From Streptacidiphilus fuscans (GTDB lineage Bacteria; Actinomycetota; Actinomycetes; Streptomycetales; Streptomycetaceae), in NCBI RefSeq assembly GCF_015690355.1, contig NZ_JADPRT010000009.1:189031-253030 (forward strand): DNA of 64,000 nucleotides, read 5' to 3'. Each line of letters begins with the position of its first letter. The first letter of the stretch is position 1. The position numbers were made by a program, and so were the translations under genes. Under the pieces are notes generated by a model, which did not search any database, was not told the origin of the DNA, and saw only the letters and a list, made by a program, of their open reading frames with translations. Below are positions 24,958 to 33,975 of the stretch, one piece after another.

Positions 24958-26429
24958 GCGCGGACAAGCGCTCGCGCTACCTGCGCGTGGTTCGACCCGG
25001 GTCCGGCGGTCAGTCCGCCGGTGCCACGGGTCCGGACGACGCAGCCGTCGCGTCGGCAGAGACGACGCCGCCGGTTCCGGTCGCGCCCCCACGAGCAACG
25101 CCTCTCTGGCTCCACCGTCCACTGGAACAACTGCGCCCTCTCGGGCAGCTCCGTCCGCTCGGACCGCTGCGCCCGTTGCGTCCGCTGCGACCGCTGCGCT
25201 CGCACGGGTCGTCCGGGCCGCTGAAGTCCTCCGGGCCGCTGGAGTCGCCCGGGCCGCTGAAGTCATCCAGTTCGCCGGCCGTCGGCCAGGTCGACGACGA
25301 GCTGTTCGACCTCGACAAGGGGCTGCTCGAACTGGACGAGGACCCCTTCGGCGCCGCGCTGCGCAGTCGCCTGCACGGTTCGGTGGGTGACCTGCGCCCG
25401 GCCCCCGGCTCGTTGGAGCACCTGCGGCGCGCGGTCCCCCAGCGTCGCGCCCTGCGCAGGCGCGCGTACGGGGGCGCGGCCGTGGCCGCCTCGCTCGCGC
25501 TGTTCGGGCTGACCGCGATGCACTCGATCGGCGTCGACAACGTCACCACCACCCAGACGTCCGCAGCCGGCGGCCAGGCCTCCGGCTCGGCTACCCCGAG
25601 CCCGAGCGGCGACCGGACCGGCCGACCCTCCTCCGGTACGAGCGGCGGCGCGACGACCGGTGGTTCGGTCGTCGCCACGCTGCTGCCCGGGCAGACGCCC
25701 GGCGGCGTGCTGGTCCCGCTGCCGTCCGGCGGTGTGACCTCCGTCGCGACGAACGACGCCACGCACACCCAGCTGGGCACGGGAACGCTGCCGGAGTGCG
25801 CCCGCTCCCAGCTCGGCCAGGGCGCGGCGGGTCTGGCGCAGCCGGACTCCTCCGGTGTCGTCTACGGCTCGTTCGCGGTCAGCAACACGTCCGGCAGCCC
25901 GTGCCAGGTCAGCCAGCCCGGCGTGATCCAGGTGCAGGACGCCGTCGGCACGGAGGCGTCGCGGTTCAGCGTGCAGCCGCACACCTCGGGCGACCCGGCC
26001 ACGGGTCTGCCGGCCACGGATCCGCAGCATCCCCCGGTCAGCCTGGAGCCCGGCCAGTCCTACGTGATCGACTTCGCCTGGGTTCCGGCCTCCTGCGCGG
26101 GGCCCGACCCAAGTGTGCCCTCCGGCAGTCCGAGCGTCAGCCCGACCCCGGAAACGGCCTCCACCACCGGTGGCGCGTCCGGCAGCACCGGCGGCTCGGG
26201 CGGCACCGGGGGTTCGGGAGGCACGAGCGGCAGCGGCGGCCCGACGGGCACGCCCACGAGCACGGGCACCGGCGGTACCGGCGGGGGCCCGACCGGGACC
26301 CCGGGCAGCCCCAGCGTGGTCCTCGCCCTCATGCCGACGAGCGGCGGCCAGGTGGCGGCCAGCACAACCCTGTCCGGGGCCTGTGCGGGCACGGTCTACC
26401 GCACGGACCCGCTCGCCGCGCCGCGATAG
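24954..26429 (+). CDS. membrane-anchored protein with DUF4232-like outer domain, sigma partner
   Basis: A 491-residue protein starting at GTG 24954, overlapping the sigma factor stop. Residues 1-160 are cytoplasmic and contain an unusual Pro-Leu-Arg repeat (LRPLGPLRPLRPLRPLR) and Ser-Gly-Pro-Leu-Lys repeats. One transmembrane helix lies near residues 168-186 (GGAAVAASLALFGLTAM). The outer part has CARSQLGQG, VVYGSFAVSNTSGSPCQVSQPG and QSYVIDFAWVPASCAGP, resembling DUF4232. A long Gly/Ser/Thr/Pro linker precedes a final beta segment ending SGACAGTVYRTD. It may be an anti-sigma or sensor protein for the adjacent sigma factor. This is inferred from context, since no zinc motif is present. Confidence 0.75.
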   Translation: MSADKRSRYLRVVRPGSGGQSAGATGPDDAAVASAETTPPVPVAPPRATPLWLHRPLEQLRPLGQLRPLGPLRPLRPLRPLRSHGSSGPLKSSGPLESPGPLKSSSSPAVGQVDDELFDLDKGLLELDEDPFGAALRSRLHGSVGDLRPAPGSLEHLRRAVPQRRALRRRAYGGAAVAASLALFGLTAMHSIGVDNVTTTQTSAAGGQASGSATPSPSGDRTGRPSSGTSGGATTGGSVVATLLPGQTPGGVLVPLPSGGVTSVATNDATHTQLGTGTLPECARSQLGQGAAGLAQPDSSGVVYGSFAVSNTSGSPCQVSQPGVIQVQDAVGTEASRFSVQPHTSGDPATGLPATDPQHPPVSLEPGQSYVIDFAWVPASCAGPDPSVPSGSPSVSPTPETASTTGGASGSTGGSGGTGGSGGTSGSGGPTGTPTSTGTGGTGGGPTGTPGSPSVVLALMPTSGGQVAASTTLSGACAGTVYRTDPLAAPR

Positions 26430-26449
26430 CGGGTGGTTACCGTAGTCGG

Positions 26450-27250
26450 GTGTACCGGTTCCTTCTGACTCCGCGCTGGCTCGGCCTCACGCTGCTGGCG
26501 CTCGTCGCCGTGCCGGTCTGCATCCTCCTCGGCATGTGGCAGTTCAGCCGCTTCGAGCTGCACAGCCACGCGCAGAAGCAGCAGGCCGCGCTCGCCTCGG
26601 CCGACGCGGCGCCCTCGGCCCTGGCCCCGATGATCGCCTCCGGCGACCGGAACGGCGTCGGCAACGACGCCGGGCTGCGGGTCTCGTTCACGGGCACCTA
26701 CGACGCGGCGCACCAGTTCGTCGTTCCGCAGCGCCAGCTGAACGGGCGCAACGGCTCGCTGATCCTCACCCCGCTGAAGCTGGACGCCTCCAGCGCGGGC
26801 TCGGCCACGTACGTGCCGGTGGTGCGGGGGTGGCTGCCCGGCACGCCCGCGCACGCGCCCGCGGCGCCGACCGGCACGGTCTCGGTGACGGGCCGCCTGC
26901 AGGCGGCGGAGACCGAGGACTCGACGGGAGCGATCTCCAGCGGGACGCTGCCGAGCGGTGAGCTCGGCATGATCTCCCCCACCACCCTGGTCAACGTCCT
27001 GCCGTACACCGTCTGGAACGGCTGGGTCTCCCTCGACGCGGGCGTGTCCGGCACGGCCGGACTGACCGCGCTCCCCGTCTCCCAGACGGCGGCGTCGGAC
27101 ACCGGGTCCAGCCTCAGCCTGTCGGCGATACAGAACCTGGGCTACGTGGGGCAGTGGTTCGTCTTCGCGGGGTTCGTGGTCTTCATGTGGTTCCGCTTCG
27201 TCCGCCGGGAGGCGGAGCAGATCAGGGACCGCGAGCTGGGCCTGTCCTGA
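26450..27250 (+). CDS. SURF1 family protein
   Basis: A 266-residue membrane protein starting at GTG 26450. A first transmembrane helix follows the start (PRWLGLTLLALVAVPVCILLG), then the family signature GMWQFSRFELH. A large extracytoplasmic domain contains VPVVRGWLPG and NGWVSLD, and a second helix (GQWFVFAGFVVFMWFRF) precedes a charged tail. SURF1 proteins assist assembly of haem-copper cytochrome oxidase, probably at haem a insertion. It sits 20 bases after the sigma-partner gene and may share its transcript. Confidence 0.92.
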   Translation: MYRFLLTPRWLGLTLLALVAVPVCILLGMWQFSRFELHSHAQKQQAALASADAAPSALAPMIASGDRNGVGNDAGLRVSFTGTYDAAHQFVVPQRQLNGRNGSLILTPLKLDASSAGSATYVPVVRGWLPGTPAHAPAAPTGTVSVTGRLQAAETEDSTGAISSGTLPSGELGMISPTTLVNVLPYTVWNGWVSLDAGVSGTAGLTALPVSQTAASDTGSSLSLSAIQNLGYVGQWFVFAGFVVFMWFRFVRREAEQIRDRELGLS

Positions 27251-27269
27251 ACCCTTTTGCAGACGGGAA

Positions 27270-27490
27270 AGTTGCACTTACCTCAGGGGCGCGGGGAACT
27301 GCGCGAGCAACCACCCTGTGCGAATGGGCCCTGCGCAGTGAGGACCAACCGCACGTCGGTGGCTTGTCGCGCAGTTCCCCGCGCCCCTGACAGTGCAACT
27401 ACCTGCAGGAGCGAGAGCTGAGCTTGTCGCGCCCACGCGGCGGAGCCGCACATCAGCAGAGCCCCGCGCCCCTGATAGTGCAACTACCTG
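27270..27490. repeat. extragenic palindromic repeat cluster
   Basis: A perfect 22-bp inverted repeat (27285-27306 with 27367-27388, arm beginning AGGGGCGCGGGGAACTG) is flanked by outer arms GTTGCACT/AGTGCAAC. A further partial right arm lies at about 27460-27490. This AGGGGCGCGGGGAACTGCGC motif is a common intergenic repeat in Streptomyces. Here it lies between two convergent genes, where it can fold into a strong bidirectional terminator-like structure. Confidence 0.75.
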
Positions 27491-27508
27491 CACCAGCGAC
27501 CGTCGCCC

Positions 27509-29383
27509 TTAACGAGGCAGGTGGCGCGCGACGAAATCGAGCTCAAGGCGGAGCTGCTTGACCCGTTCCTCGACCTCCAGCGAGCCGTGGCCGGCGTCGT
27601 AGCGGTAGATCTCGAAGCGCTTGCCCAGCTTCTCCAGCTCGGTGACGTAGTTCTCGATCTGCCGGATCGGGCAGCGCGGGTCGTTCACGCCCGCGCTGAT
27701 GTAGACCGGCGCCTTGAGGTCCGCCGCGTACGTCAGCGGCGAGGACGCCGCGTAGCGGGCCGGGACCTCCTCGGGCGTGCCGCCGACCAGCGTGCGGTCC
27801 ATCGCCTTCAGGGCCTCCATCTCGTCGTGGTACGCCGTGACGTAGTCCGCGACCGGGACCGCCGCCAGGCCCAGCGCCCAGGCGTCCGGCTGGGTGCCGA
27901 GGCCGAGGAGGGTGAGGTAGCCGCCCCAGCTGCCGCCGGAGAGGATGATCCGCTCCGGGTCGGCCAGGCCGGAGGAGACCGCCCACTCGCGGACCGCGCC
28001 GATGTCCTCCAGCTCGATCAGGCCGACGCGGTGCCGCAGCGCGTCCGTCCAGGCGCGGCCGTAGCCGGTGGATCCGCGGTAGTTGACGCGCACCACGGCG
28101 TAGCCGTGGTCGACCCAGGCCGCCGGCCCCGCCGCGAACGCGTCGCTGTCGTGCCAGGTGGGGCCGCCGTGGATCTCGAAGACGCACGGCAGCGGACCGG
28201 CCGGGGCGTCGGCCGGGCGCTGGACCAGGGCGTGGACGGGACCGCCGGGGCCGTCGACCCAGACGTCCTCGACCGCGACCGACGGCGGCGCCTGCGGGCC
28301 GGGCGCGGCCAGCACGACCTCGCCGGTCGTGCTCCGCACCACCGGGGGCTGCTCGGAGGAGGACCAGAGGAACTCGACGGTCCCGTCCGGGCGGGCGGAC
28401 GCGCCGGAGACCGTGCCGGGCAAGGTAGGCAGCGCGGTGAGCTCACCCGAGGCGAGGTCGTAGCGGTGCAGCTCGCTGCGGGCGCGGTAGGTGTGCTCGA
28501 TCAGCAGCGCGCTCGCGTCCGGGTACCACTCGGCGGTGACGTCGCCGGGGAGGTCGAGCACGATCTCCTGCTCCGCACCGGTCGCGGTGTCCCAGATCAG
28601 CGGCTCCCAGCGGCCTCGGCGCTGGTGGGCGACAAGCATCCGGGCGTCGCCCGGCAGCGGCGCGAAGCCGAGGCAGGACAGGCCCAGTGCCTCCTCGCGG
28701 CCGGTGGCGTCGTCCAGTTCGGCGACGACGTCCACGCCGTCGCCCGCGGGGTTGATGCGCAGCACGCGCAGCGCGGAGTGCATGGCGTCGCCGTGCTCGG
28801 TGTGGTCGACGGCGATCAGCGCGCCGTCGTGGGAGAGGTCGCCGACGCCTGCGGACTCGCGGTGCCGGTAGATCTCCAGCGGCGCAAGGCCCGGACGGAC
28901 CAGGTGCAGCGTGGACCCCTCCTCGTCGGTGGAGCGGCCGACGACGGCCTCCCCGCGACGGCCCAGGGCCAGACCGGCCGGGTAGGAGGGGGCGAGACCG
29001 GGCACGGCCTCCTCGTCCCGCTCGGCACCTGCCGACGGGGCCGGGCCCGCGAACGGCTGACGACGCCAGACGCCGAACTCGTCGCCGTCGGTGTCGTCGA
29101 ACCACCAGATCCACTCGCCGTCCGGGGTGAGCGTCGCCTCGGTCGTACCGTGCGGGCGGTCGGTCACCCGGCGCTGGGCGCCGTCGGCGCGGTTCCAGGC
29201 GTAGACCTCGTAGGTGCCGGTGGCGTTGGAGACGAACAGGGACCGCTCGGGGGCGTCCTCGGCCCACTCCGGCAGCCCGACTCTCGCGGCGCGGAAGCGC
29301 TGCTCCCACGGAGGGAGGGAATCGAACGCCGCCGTCGCGGCCGCGTTGCTCTGCTTCACGTCGCTGCTCACGTCGCTGCTCAT
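27509..29383 (-). CDS. S9 family (prolyl oligopeptidase-type) peptidase
   Basis: A protein of about 624 residues (start at ATG 29383 or 29395; neither has a good ribosome site). It has no signal peptide. The N-terminal beta-propeller is evident from repeats such as DGEWIWWFDDTDGDEFGVW. The alpha/beta-hydrolase domain carries the nucleophile elbow GGSWGGY, the acid Asp in GVNDPRCP and the His in DAGHGS. The oxyanion-side block EIHGGPTWHDSDAF is also intact. It probably cleaves small peptides or acyl-peptides in the cytoplasm. Its nearest neighbour upstream is an MFS exporter gene on the same side. Confidence 0.9.
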   Translation of the reverse strand: MSSDVSSDVKQSNAAATAAFDSLPPWEQRFRAARVGLPEWAEDAPERSLFVSNATGTYEVYAWNRADGAQRRVTDRPHGTTEATLTPDGEWIWWFDDTDGDEFGVWRRQPFAGPAPSAGAERDEEAVPGLAPSYPAGLALGRRGEAVVGRSTDEEGSTLHLVRPGLAPLEIYRHRESAGVGDLSHDGALIAVDHTEHGDAMHSALRVLRINPAGDGVDVVAELDDATGREEALGLSCLGFAPLPGDARMLVAHQRRGRWEPLIWDTATGAEQEIVLDLPGDVTAEWYPDASALLIEHTYRARSELHRYDLASGELTALPTLPGTVSGASARPDGTVEFLWSSSEQPPVVRSTTGEVVLAAPGPQAPPSVAVEDVWVDGPGGPVHALVQRPADAPAGPLPCVFEIHGGPTWHDSDAFAAGPAAWVDHGYAVVRVNYRGSTGYGRAWTDALRHRVGLIELEDIGAVREWAVSSGLADPERIILSGGSWGGYLTLLGLGTQPDAWALGLAAVPVADYVTAYHDEMEALKAMDRTLVGGTPEEVPARYAASSPLTYAADLKAPVYISAGVNDPRCPIRQIENYVTELEKLGKRFEIYRYDAGHGSLEVEERVKQLRLELDFVARHLPR

Positions 29384-29443
29384 GCCGACCATCATCGGGC
29401 ACGAGCCGCCGACGTCACCCCCCGCATCGGCCCTTTGCCTTCT

Positions 29444-30916
29444 TCACGCGCTGCGCCGCACCCATCGTGCGCCCGACTTCCCGCCGATCCGGCCCGCAGG
29501 GATCATCAGCAGGCCGAAGGCCAGCAGCACCGCGGCCGCCGCGCGTTCGCCCGACATCCCGGGGACCACGTGCAGCATCAGGGTCACCGCGGCCACACCG
29601 AGCGCGGTGCCGAGACCGCGGCCCATGTTGACCATGCCGCCGCCGGTGCCCGCCGACTCGGCCGGGATCGCGCCCATCACCAGGGTGTTGTTGGCGGGCG
29701 TGAAGACCCCGAGGCCCAGGCCCAGCAGGACCAGGACGAGCGGCAGCACCGTCGTCGTCATCGGCAGCACGGTCAGCAGCGCCAGCGCGGCGACGGTCAG
29801 CGCGGTGCCGAGGAACGCCCGGCGGTGGTCGTCGAGGCCGCGTGGCAGCAGCCGGTCGGCGGTGGTCGCGGCGAGCGCGAAGCCGAGCGGCAGCGCGGTC
29901 AGCACCACCCCGGAGGTCATCACGCCGACGCCCTGCCGGGACAGCACCACCGGCACCAGCACCAGCGGGCCGAACAGCACCAGGTACCCGCAGAGTCCGC
30001 TGAGCAGGCCGAGGCCGATCCCCGGCCGCCCCGGCCGGGAGCGCAGCAGCGAAAGGTCGACCAGGGGCTGGGCGCTGGTCCGCTGACGGCGGATCAGCAG
30101 CCAGCCGGCGAGGACGGTGGCGACGGCCAGCACGGCAGCCGACCAGAGCGGCCAGCCCAGGCCGGAGAAGACCGACAGGCCGAGCATCAGGCTGGTGCTG
30201 GTCAGCGCCAGCAGCAGCACGCCGACGCCGTCGACCCGCGTGCCGGTCCGGCGCTGCCGGGTGCGCGGCAGCAGGTAGTGCCCGGCGATCAGGGAGACGA
30301 TCCCGACCGGGACGTTGACCAGGAAGACCCAGCGCCAGCCCAGCGTGGCGACCAGCGCGCCGCCCACAGTCGGGCCGAGCGCCAGCCCGATGGCCTGACC
30401 GGCGGCCTGCATGCCGAGGGCGGTCCGCATCCGCTCGCGCGGGGCGCTGGTGGTGACCAGGGCGACGCTGTTGGCCTGCATCAGCGCCGCGCCGACGGCC
30501 TGGACCACGCGGAAGGCGACCAGCGCGGCGAGGGTCGGGGCGAGCCCGCAGGCCGCCGAGGCGAGGGTGAAGACCCCGAAGCCGTAGAGGTACATCAGCT
30601 TCCGGCCGTGCGCGTCGGAGAACCGCCCGACCGGCACCAGCAGGGCGACCAGGGTCAGCAGATAGGCCAGCGACACCCACTCGACGGCGGCGGGCCCGGC
30701 GTGGAACTGCCTGCCGAGCGCCTGGTAGGTGAGCGTGACGATGGTGGCGTCGAGCTGGCCCATGAACGCGCCGAAGCAGACGGTGGCCACCGCGAGCCGC
30801 CACGCCCACGCGTGGTCGCGTATCCGCCCGGGTCGCGGGCGCTCCTGGGTCAGCAGCGCCCACCCGCGCGGCATCACCCGCGGGAGCGGGAGCTGGGGCG
30901 TTTCGCTGGGGGCCAT
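29444..30916 (-). CDS. MFS drug-efflux transporter (DHA2 type)
   Basis: A 490-residue transporter with about 14 hydrophobic helices. Motif A is degenerate (GRFSDAHGRKLMY), the motif D1-like AFMGQLDATIVTL block lies in helix 1, and motif C appears as GQAIGLALGPTVGGALVATLGW in helix 5. These place it in the EmrB/QacA (DHA2) group of proton-coupled exporters. The substrate is unknown. It ends 61 bases upstream of the S9 peptidase start and could share its transcript. Divergently, a small membrane protein gene begins at 31101. Confidence 0.9.
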   Translation of the reverse strand: MAPSETPQLPLPRVMPRGWALLTQERPRPGRIRDHAWAWRLAVATVCFGAFMGQLDATIVTLTYQALGRQFHAGPAAVEWVSLAYLLTLVALLVPVGRFSDAHGRKLMYLYGFGVFTLASAACGLAPTLAALVAFRVVQAVGAALMQANSVALVTTSAPRERMRTALGMQAAGQAIGLALGPTVGGALVATLGWRWVFLVNVPVGIVSLIAGHYLLPRTRQRRTGTRVDGVGVLLLALTSTSLMLGLSVFSGLGWPLWSAAVLAVATVLAGWLLIRRQRTSAQPLVDLSLLRSRPGRPGIGLGLLSGLCGYLVLFGPLVLVPVVLSRQGVGVMTSGVVLTALPLGFALAATTADRLLPRGLDDHRRAFLGTALTVAALALLTVLPMTTTVLPLVLVLLGLGLGVFTPANNTLVMGAIPAESAGTGGGMVNMGRGLGTALGVAAVTLMLHVVPGMSGERAAAAVLLAFGLLMIPAGRIGGKSGARWVRRSA

Positions 30917-31100
30917 ACCTTCATTTTATCTCTGCGGCAGACATATTCGGAAGGGGATGCAACCGTCCGACTGCTGGGACGCCTGCCTCGCACCCGTCCC
31001 CGACGCCGTGAGCTGGGGCGCTGTAGCGCAGCTGTGACCGATGCCGCACCGAACCACGAGCTCGGCGCGGGAGCCTGGTCACCATGGAGGCGAGACGCAG

Positions 31101-31352
31101 ATGAACGAGAGCCGCACCAAGGCCGGAACAGACACCGACGCCCCGGACACCGACACGGCGCGCACGGACACGACGCACACCGGACATCACGCGCTCGACC
31201 CCCGCACGCGTCGCCGGGCGGGCGTCGTCGCGGCCGTGCTGGTGACCGCGGGGCTGGCCGCCGCCACGGCGCTGCTGCCCAATCCGGCGCAGGCCCAGGA
31301 GCGTCCGACCCCCACCCCAATCGGATCGGCCCACGCGACGGCTCAGGTCTAG
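31101..31352 (+). CDS. small single-pass membrane or secreted protein
   Basis: An 83-residue protein. The N-terminal 45 residues are Thr/Asp-rich and hydrophilic. They are followed by RRRAGVVAAVLVTAGLAAATALL (one membrane helix or a late signal anchor) and a short tail after AQAQE. A GGAGG lies 13 bases before the ATG. There are no recognised motifs, and its reality rests on codon use and the ribosome site. Confidence 0.5.
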   Translation: MNESRTKAGTDTDAPDTDTARTDTTHTGHHALDPRTRRRAGVVAAVLVTAGLAAATALLPNPAQAQERPTPTPIGSAHATAQV

Positions 31353-31479
31353 ACCAACCGCCGTGCCGCTCGCTAGCGTGGGGCCGTCCGCCCGCACCGC
31401 GCGGTGACCATCGCGCACGGCCGTGCCGCGTGGCACCGCGTCCCGAACGCGGCAACACCGGAACGCTGGGAGCACCGCC

Positions 31480-32673
31480 GTGGAGTCGTCCGTCCTCGCC
31501 TTCGCCACCGACCTGCTGGACGAGGGGCCCGACGCCTTCTTCGGCAACCTGGCCGACCGCGCCGGCGTCGGCGGGGTGACCCTGGCCTCCGTCTACCACG
31601 AGGCCCGTGACGTCTTCCCGCACAACCCGCGCCGGGTGCTGCGCTACCTCGAACCCGGCGCCGCCTACTTCCGCCCGGACCCGGCGGCCTGGGCCGGACG
31701 CCGGCTGCGGCCCACCCCGTCCACGGCGCTCGACGACGCGGGCGCCGCCGGCGACGGCGACGGCCTCGACCCGTTCGCACTCGCCGCGGCCGAGGCGCAG
31801 GCACGCGGAATGAAGCTGCACGCCTGGACGGTCTTCCTGCACAACGACCGGCTCGGCTTCCAGCACCCCGACTGCGCGCCGGAGAACGCCTTCGGCGACC
31901 GCCACCTCACCGAGCTCTGCCCGGCCAACCCGGAGGTGCGCGAGTACGTGACGACGCTCGTCGCCGAGCACGCCCGCTACGGCGTGGACGCGATCCGGGC
32001 GGAGTCGCTGCACTTCCACGGACTGCGTCACGGTTACCACCACGAACGTTATTTCGAGCATCTCGGCCCGGTCGCGGAGGCCCTGCTCGGCCTCTGCTTC
32101 TGCGCGCACTGCCGGGCGGCCGCGCAGACCGCAGGCGTTCCCGCCGATGCGGTGCGCGAGCAGGTGCGCGCCGAGATCCGCGCCCGGCTGACCGACGAGC
32201 GGGTCGCGTGCGAACCGTGCCGCCTGGACGAGCTCGCCGACGGAGCGGTCGCCGCCTACGTCGACGCCTCGGCCGCGACCGTCACCTCGCTCGCCAAGGA
32301 GGCGGCTGAGACCGCCGAAGGGCTCGGCATGCGGCTCACCTTCATGGACGGCGACGGACCGGGCAAGGGCTGGCTGTCCGGGATCGACCTGCCGTCACTC
32401 GCGGCCGTGGTCCCGCAGGTGGAGACGCTCGGCTACGCGCCGACGCCGGAACAGGTGCGGGAGAAGGTCTCCGCGTTCGCGCTGCACGGCGTGAAGCCCG
32501 GCGCGCTGGCCGTGATCCTGCGCCCCATGGCGGAGGACTGCGACAGCGCCGAGAACCTGGCCGCCAAGGTCGCGATCCTGCGCGATCTCGGCGTCCCGGA
32601 GGTCGAGTTCTACCACTACGGGCTGATGCGGCTGTCCTCACTCGACCGGATCGGCGCGGCGCTTGGCCTTTAA
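31480..32673 (+). CDS. conserved TIM-barrel, glycosidase-like protein
   Basis: A protein of about 397 residues from GTG 31480. Blocks such as GMKLHAWTVFLHNDRLGFQHPD, LCPANPEVREYVTTLVAEHARYGVDAIRAE and RLTFMDGD resemble hypothetical glycoside-hydrolase-like TIM barrels, in which the barrel starts after a short N-terminal domain. Four cysteines (LCFCAHC and ACEPC) could bind metal. It has no signal peptide. It ends 15 bases before the start of the next small gene, so the two are probably co-transcribed. No biochemical role is established from the sequence. Confidence 0.65.
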   Translation: MESSVLAFATDLLDEGPDAFFGNLADRAGVGGVTLASVYHEARDVFPHNPRRVLRYLEPGAAYFRPDPAAWAGRRLRPTPSTALDDAGAAGDGDGLDPFALAAAEAQARGMKLHAWTVFLHNDRLGFQHPDCAPENAFGDRHLTELCPANPEVREYVTTLVAEHARYGVDAIRAESLHFHGLRHGYHHERYFEHLGPVAEALLGLCFCAHCRAAAQTAGVPADAVREQVRAEIRARLTDERVACEPCRLDELADGAVAAYVDASAATVTSLAKEAAETAEGLGMRLTFMDGDGPGKGWLSGIDLPSLAAVVPQVETLGYAPTPEQVREKVSAFALHGVKPGALAVILRPMAEDCDSAENLAAKVAILRDLGVPEVEFYHYGLMRLSSLDRIGAALGL

Positions 32674-32688
32674 CGGTAGGCTTTCCGT

Positions 32689-32985
32689 GTGATCTTCAAG
32701 CGCATCGGCAACGGGCGGCCGTACCCCGACCACGGCCGGGTCAGCACCCGCCAGTGGGCGGACGTCGCACCGCGTCCGGTCCGACTTGACCAACTGGTCA
32801 CCACCAAGGGCCAGCTCGACCTGGAGACCCTCCTCGCGGAGGACTCCACCTTCTACGGCGACCTCTTCGCCCACGTGGTCAAGTGGCAGGGCGACCTGTA
32901 CCTGGAGGACGGCCTCCACCGAGCCGTCCGAGCGGCCCTGCAACAGCGTCAGGTCCTGCACGCCCGCGTGCTGGAAATGGACTGA
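32689..32985 (+). CDS. small conserved actinobacterial protein
   Basis: A 98-residue protein from GTG 32689 with the conserved block FAHVVKWQGDLYLEDGLHRAVRAALQQR. I recall such proteins being labelled VapB-like antitoxins by automatic annotation. No ribbon-helix-helix or toxin partner is visible here, so I do not adopt that name. It sits between the TIM-barrel gene and a LytR_C-domain gene. Confidence 0.7.
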   Translation: MIFKRIGNGRPYPDHGRVSTRQWADVAPRPVRLDQLVTTKGQLDLETLLAEDSTFYGDLFAHVVKWQGDLYLEDGLHRAVRAALQQRQVLHARVLEMD

Positions 32986-33107
32986 ACGGGTTCACTGATC
33001 ATCCGTTAGTACTCCTGCGCAGGCAAAGTGCGGGTCGCGCGGTCTACTGTGAGCTCAACACCCGTAAGACGGCAATCACAGCCCAGCGCACAAGGGGGCC
33101 ACCCGCT

Positions 33108-33872
33108 GTGAGCATGTTGACTCCCCCAGGCCTCAAGGGAAAGCAGTACCGCATCAGCGGGAAGGCCTACCCACGGCTGTCCCGGCCGGGACAGAAGCGC
33201 CGCCGGGTGCTGCAGATCGTCGCAGCGGTCGTCGCGGTGGCCCTGGTCGGTTGGGGCACGGTCCAGTTGGTCACCGTCTTCGGCGCGAAGAAGAAACCCG
33301 AGGCCGCGGGCAGCAACTGCACCCATGCCAACACCGCCGCGGCGGCGGGCGGAGGGGACGCGGCCAAGCCGGGCGCGTCGGCGTCCGCGCACCCCTCGGC
33401 CAGCGGCGCGGCGAGCCCCGGCGCGAGTGCGTCGGCCGGCACGGGCGCCTCAGGCGCCGCAAGCGCGTCGGCGTCGGCCGTGCCGCTCGTGGTGCCGAAC
33501 GGCTTCCCGCAGCTGAGCGCCTTCACGGTGAACGTCTACAACGCCACCGGCCACGCCGGTCTGGCGGCGCAGACGGCGGCCTCCCTCAAGCAGCGCGGCT
33601 TCACCATCGGCAAGATCGGCAACGCTCCGGCCACGCTGGAGAACAAGATCACCGGTAGCGCGCAGATCACCGGCGGCACCGGCGGCAAGAACGCGATGAC
33701 CCTGCTCGGCTCCGAGCTCTCCGGCGCGACGGCGACGCACGACACCCGCGCCGACGGCAGCGTCGACCTCTACATCGGCAACGGCTTCACCGCGCTGGTG
33801 ACTCCGGCTCAGGCCGCACAGGCCCTCGCGGTCGCCGCCTCCCCGTCCCCGACGGCGGGCGCGCACTGCTGA
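33108..33872 (+). CDS. LytR C-terminal-domain membrane protein
   Basis: A 254-residue protein from GTG 33108 (CAAGGGGG upstream). A cytoplasmic basic N-terminus (about 35 residues) precedes one transmembrane helix (VLQIVAAVVAVALVGWGTVQLV). An Ala/Ser/Gly-rich linker follows to about residue 128. The LytR_C domain (FTVNVYNATGHAGLAAQTAASLKQRGFTIGKIGN) then leads to VDLYIGNGFTAL. It is probably surface-exposed and linked to cell-wall glycopolymer metabolism, although it lacks the LCP catalytic domain. A terminator follows at 33894. Confidence 0.85.
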   Translation: MSMLTPPGLKGKQYRISGKAYPRLSRPGQKRRRVLQIVAAVVAVALVGWGTVQLVTVFGAKKKPEAAGSNCTHANTAAAAGGGDAAKPGASASAHPSASGAASPGASASAGTGASGAASASASAVPLVVPNGFPQLSAFTVNVYNATGHAGLAAQTAASLKQRGFTIGKIGNAPATLENKITGSAQITGGTGGKNAMTLLGSELSGATATHDTRADGSVDLYIGNGFTALVTPAQAAQALAVAASPSPTAGAHC

Positions 33873-33893
33873 GCCGCCGCTGAACGCTCACGC

Positions 33894-33925
33894 GTGAGGG
33901 CCGGTCCGAACGGACCGGCCCTCAC
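33894..33925. terminator. bidirectional terminator between LytR_C gene and upp
   Basis: A perfect 14-bp stem (33894-33907 with 33912-33925) and a 4-base loop GAAC lie between the convergent genes ending at 33872 and 33976. Confidence 0.85.
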
Positions 33926-33975
33926 TGCGTTCCTGGCGTCTACAGCGTTCCTACGCGGCTTCTACCTACGGGCCC

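Noticed and set aside
27521-31579. Very long plus-strand open frame opposite the S9 peptidase and MFS genes
   Set aside because: It is the antisense shadow of two well-supported genes. Long stop-free antisense frames are expected at this G+C content, and the encoded peptide is low-complexity Arg/Gly/Val.
32689-32985. VapB antitoxin identity
   Set aside because: No VapC/PIN-domain partner or DNA-binding fold is visible in the neighbourhood, so only a conserved small protein is claimed.
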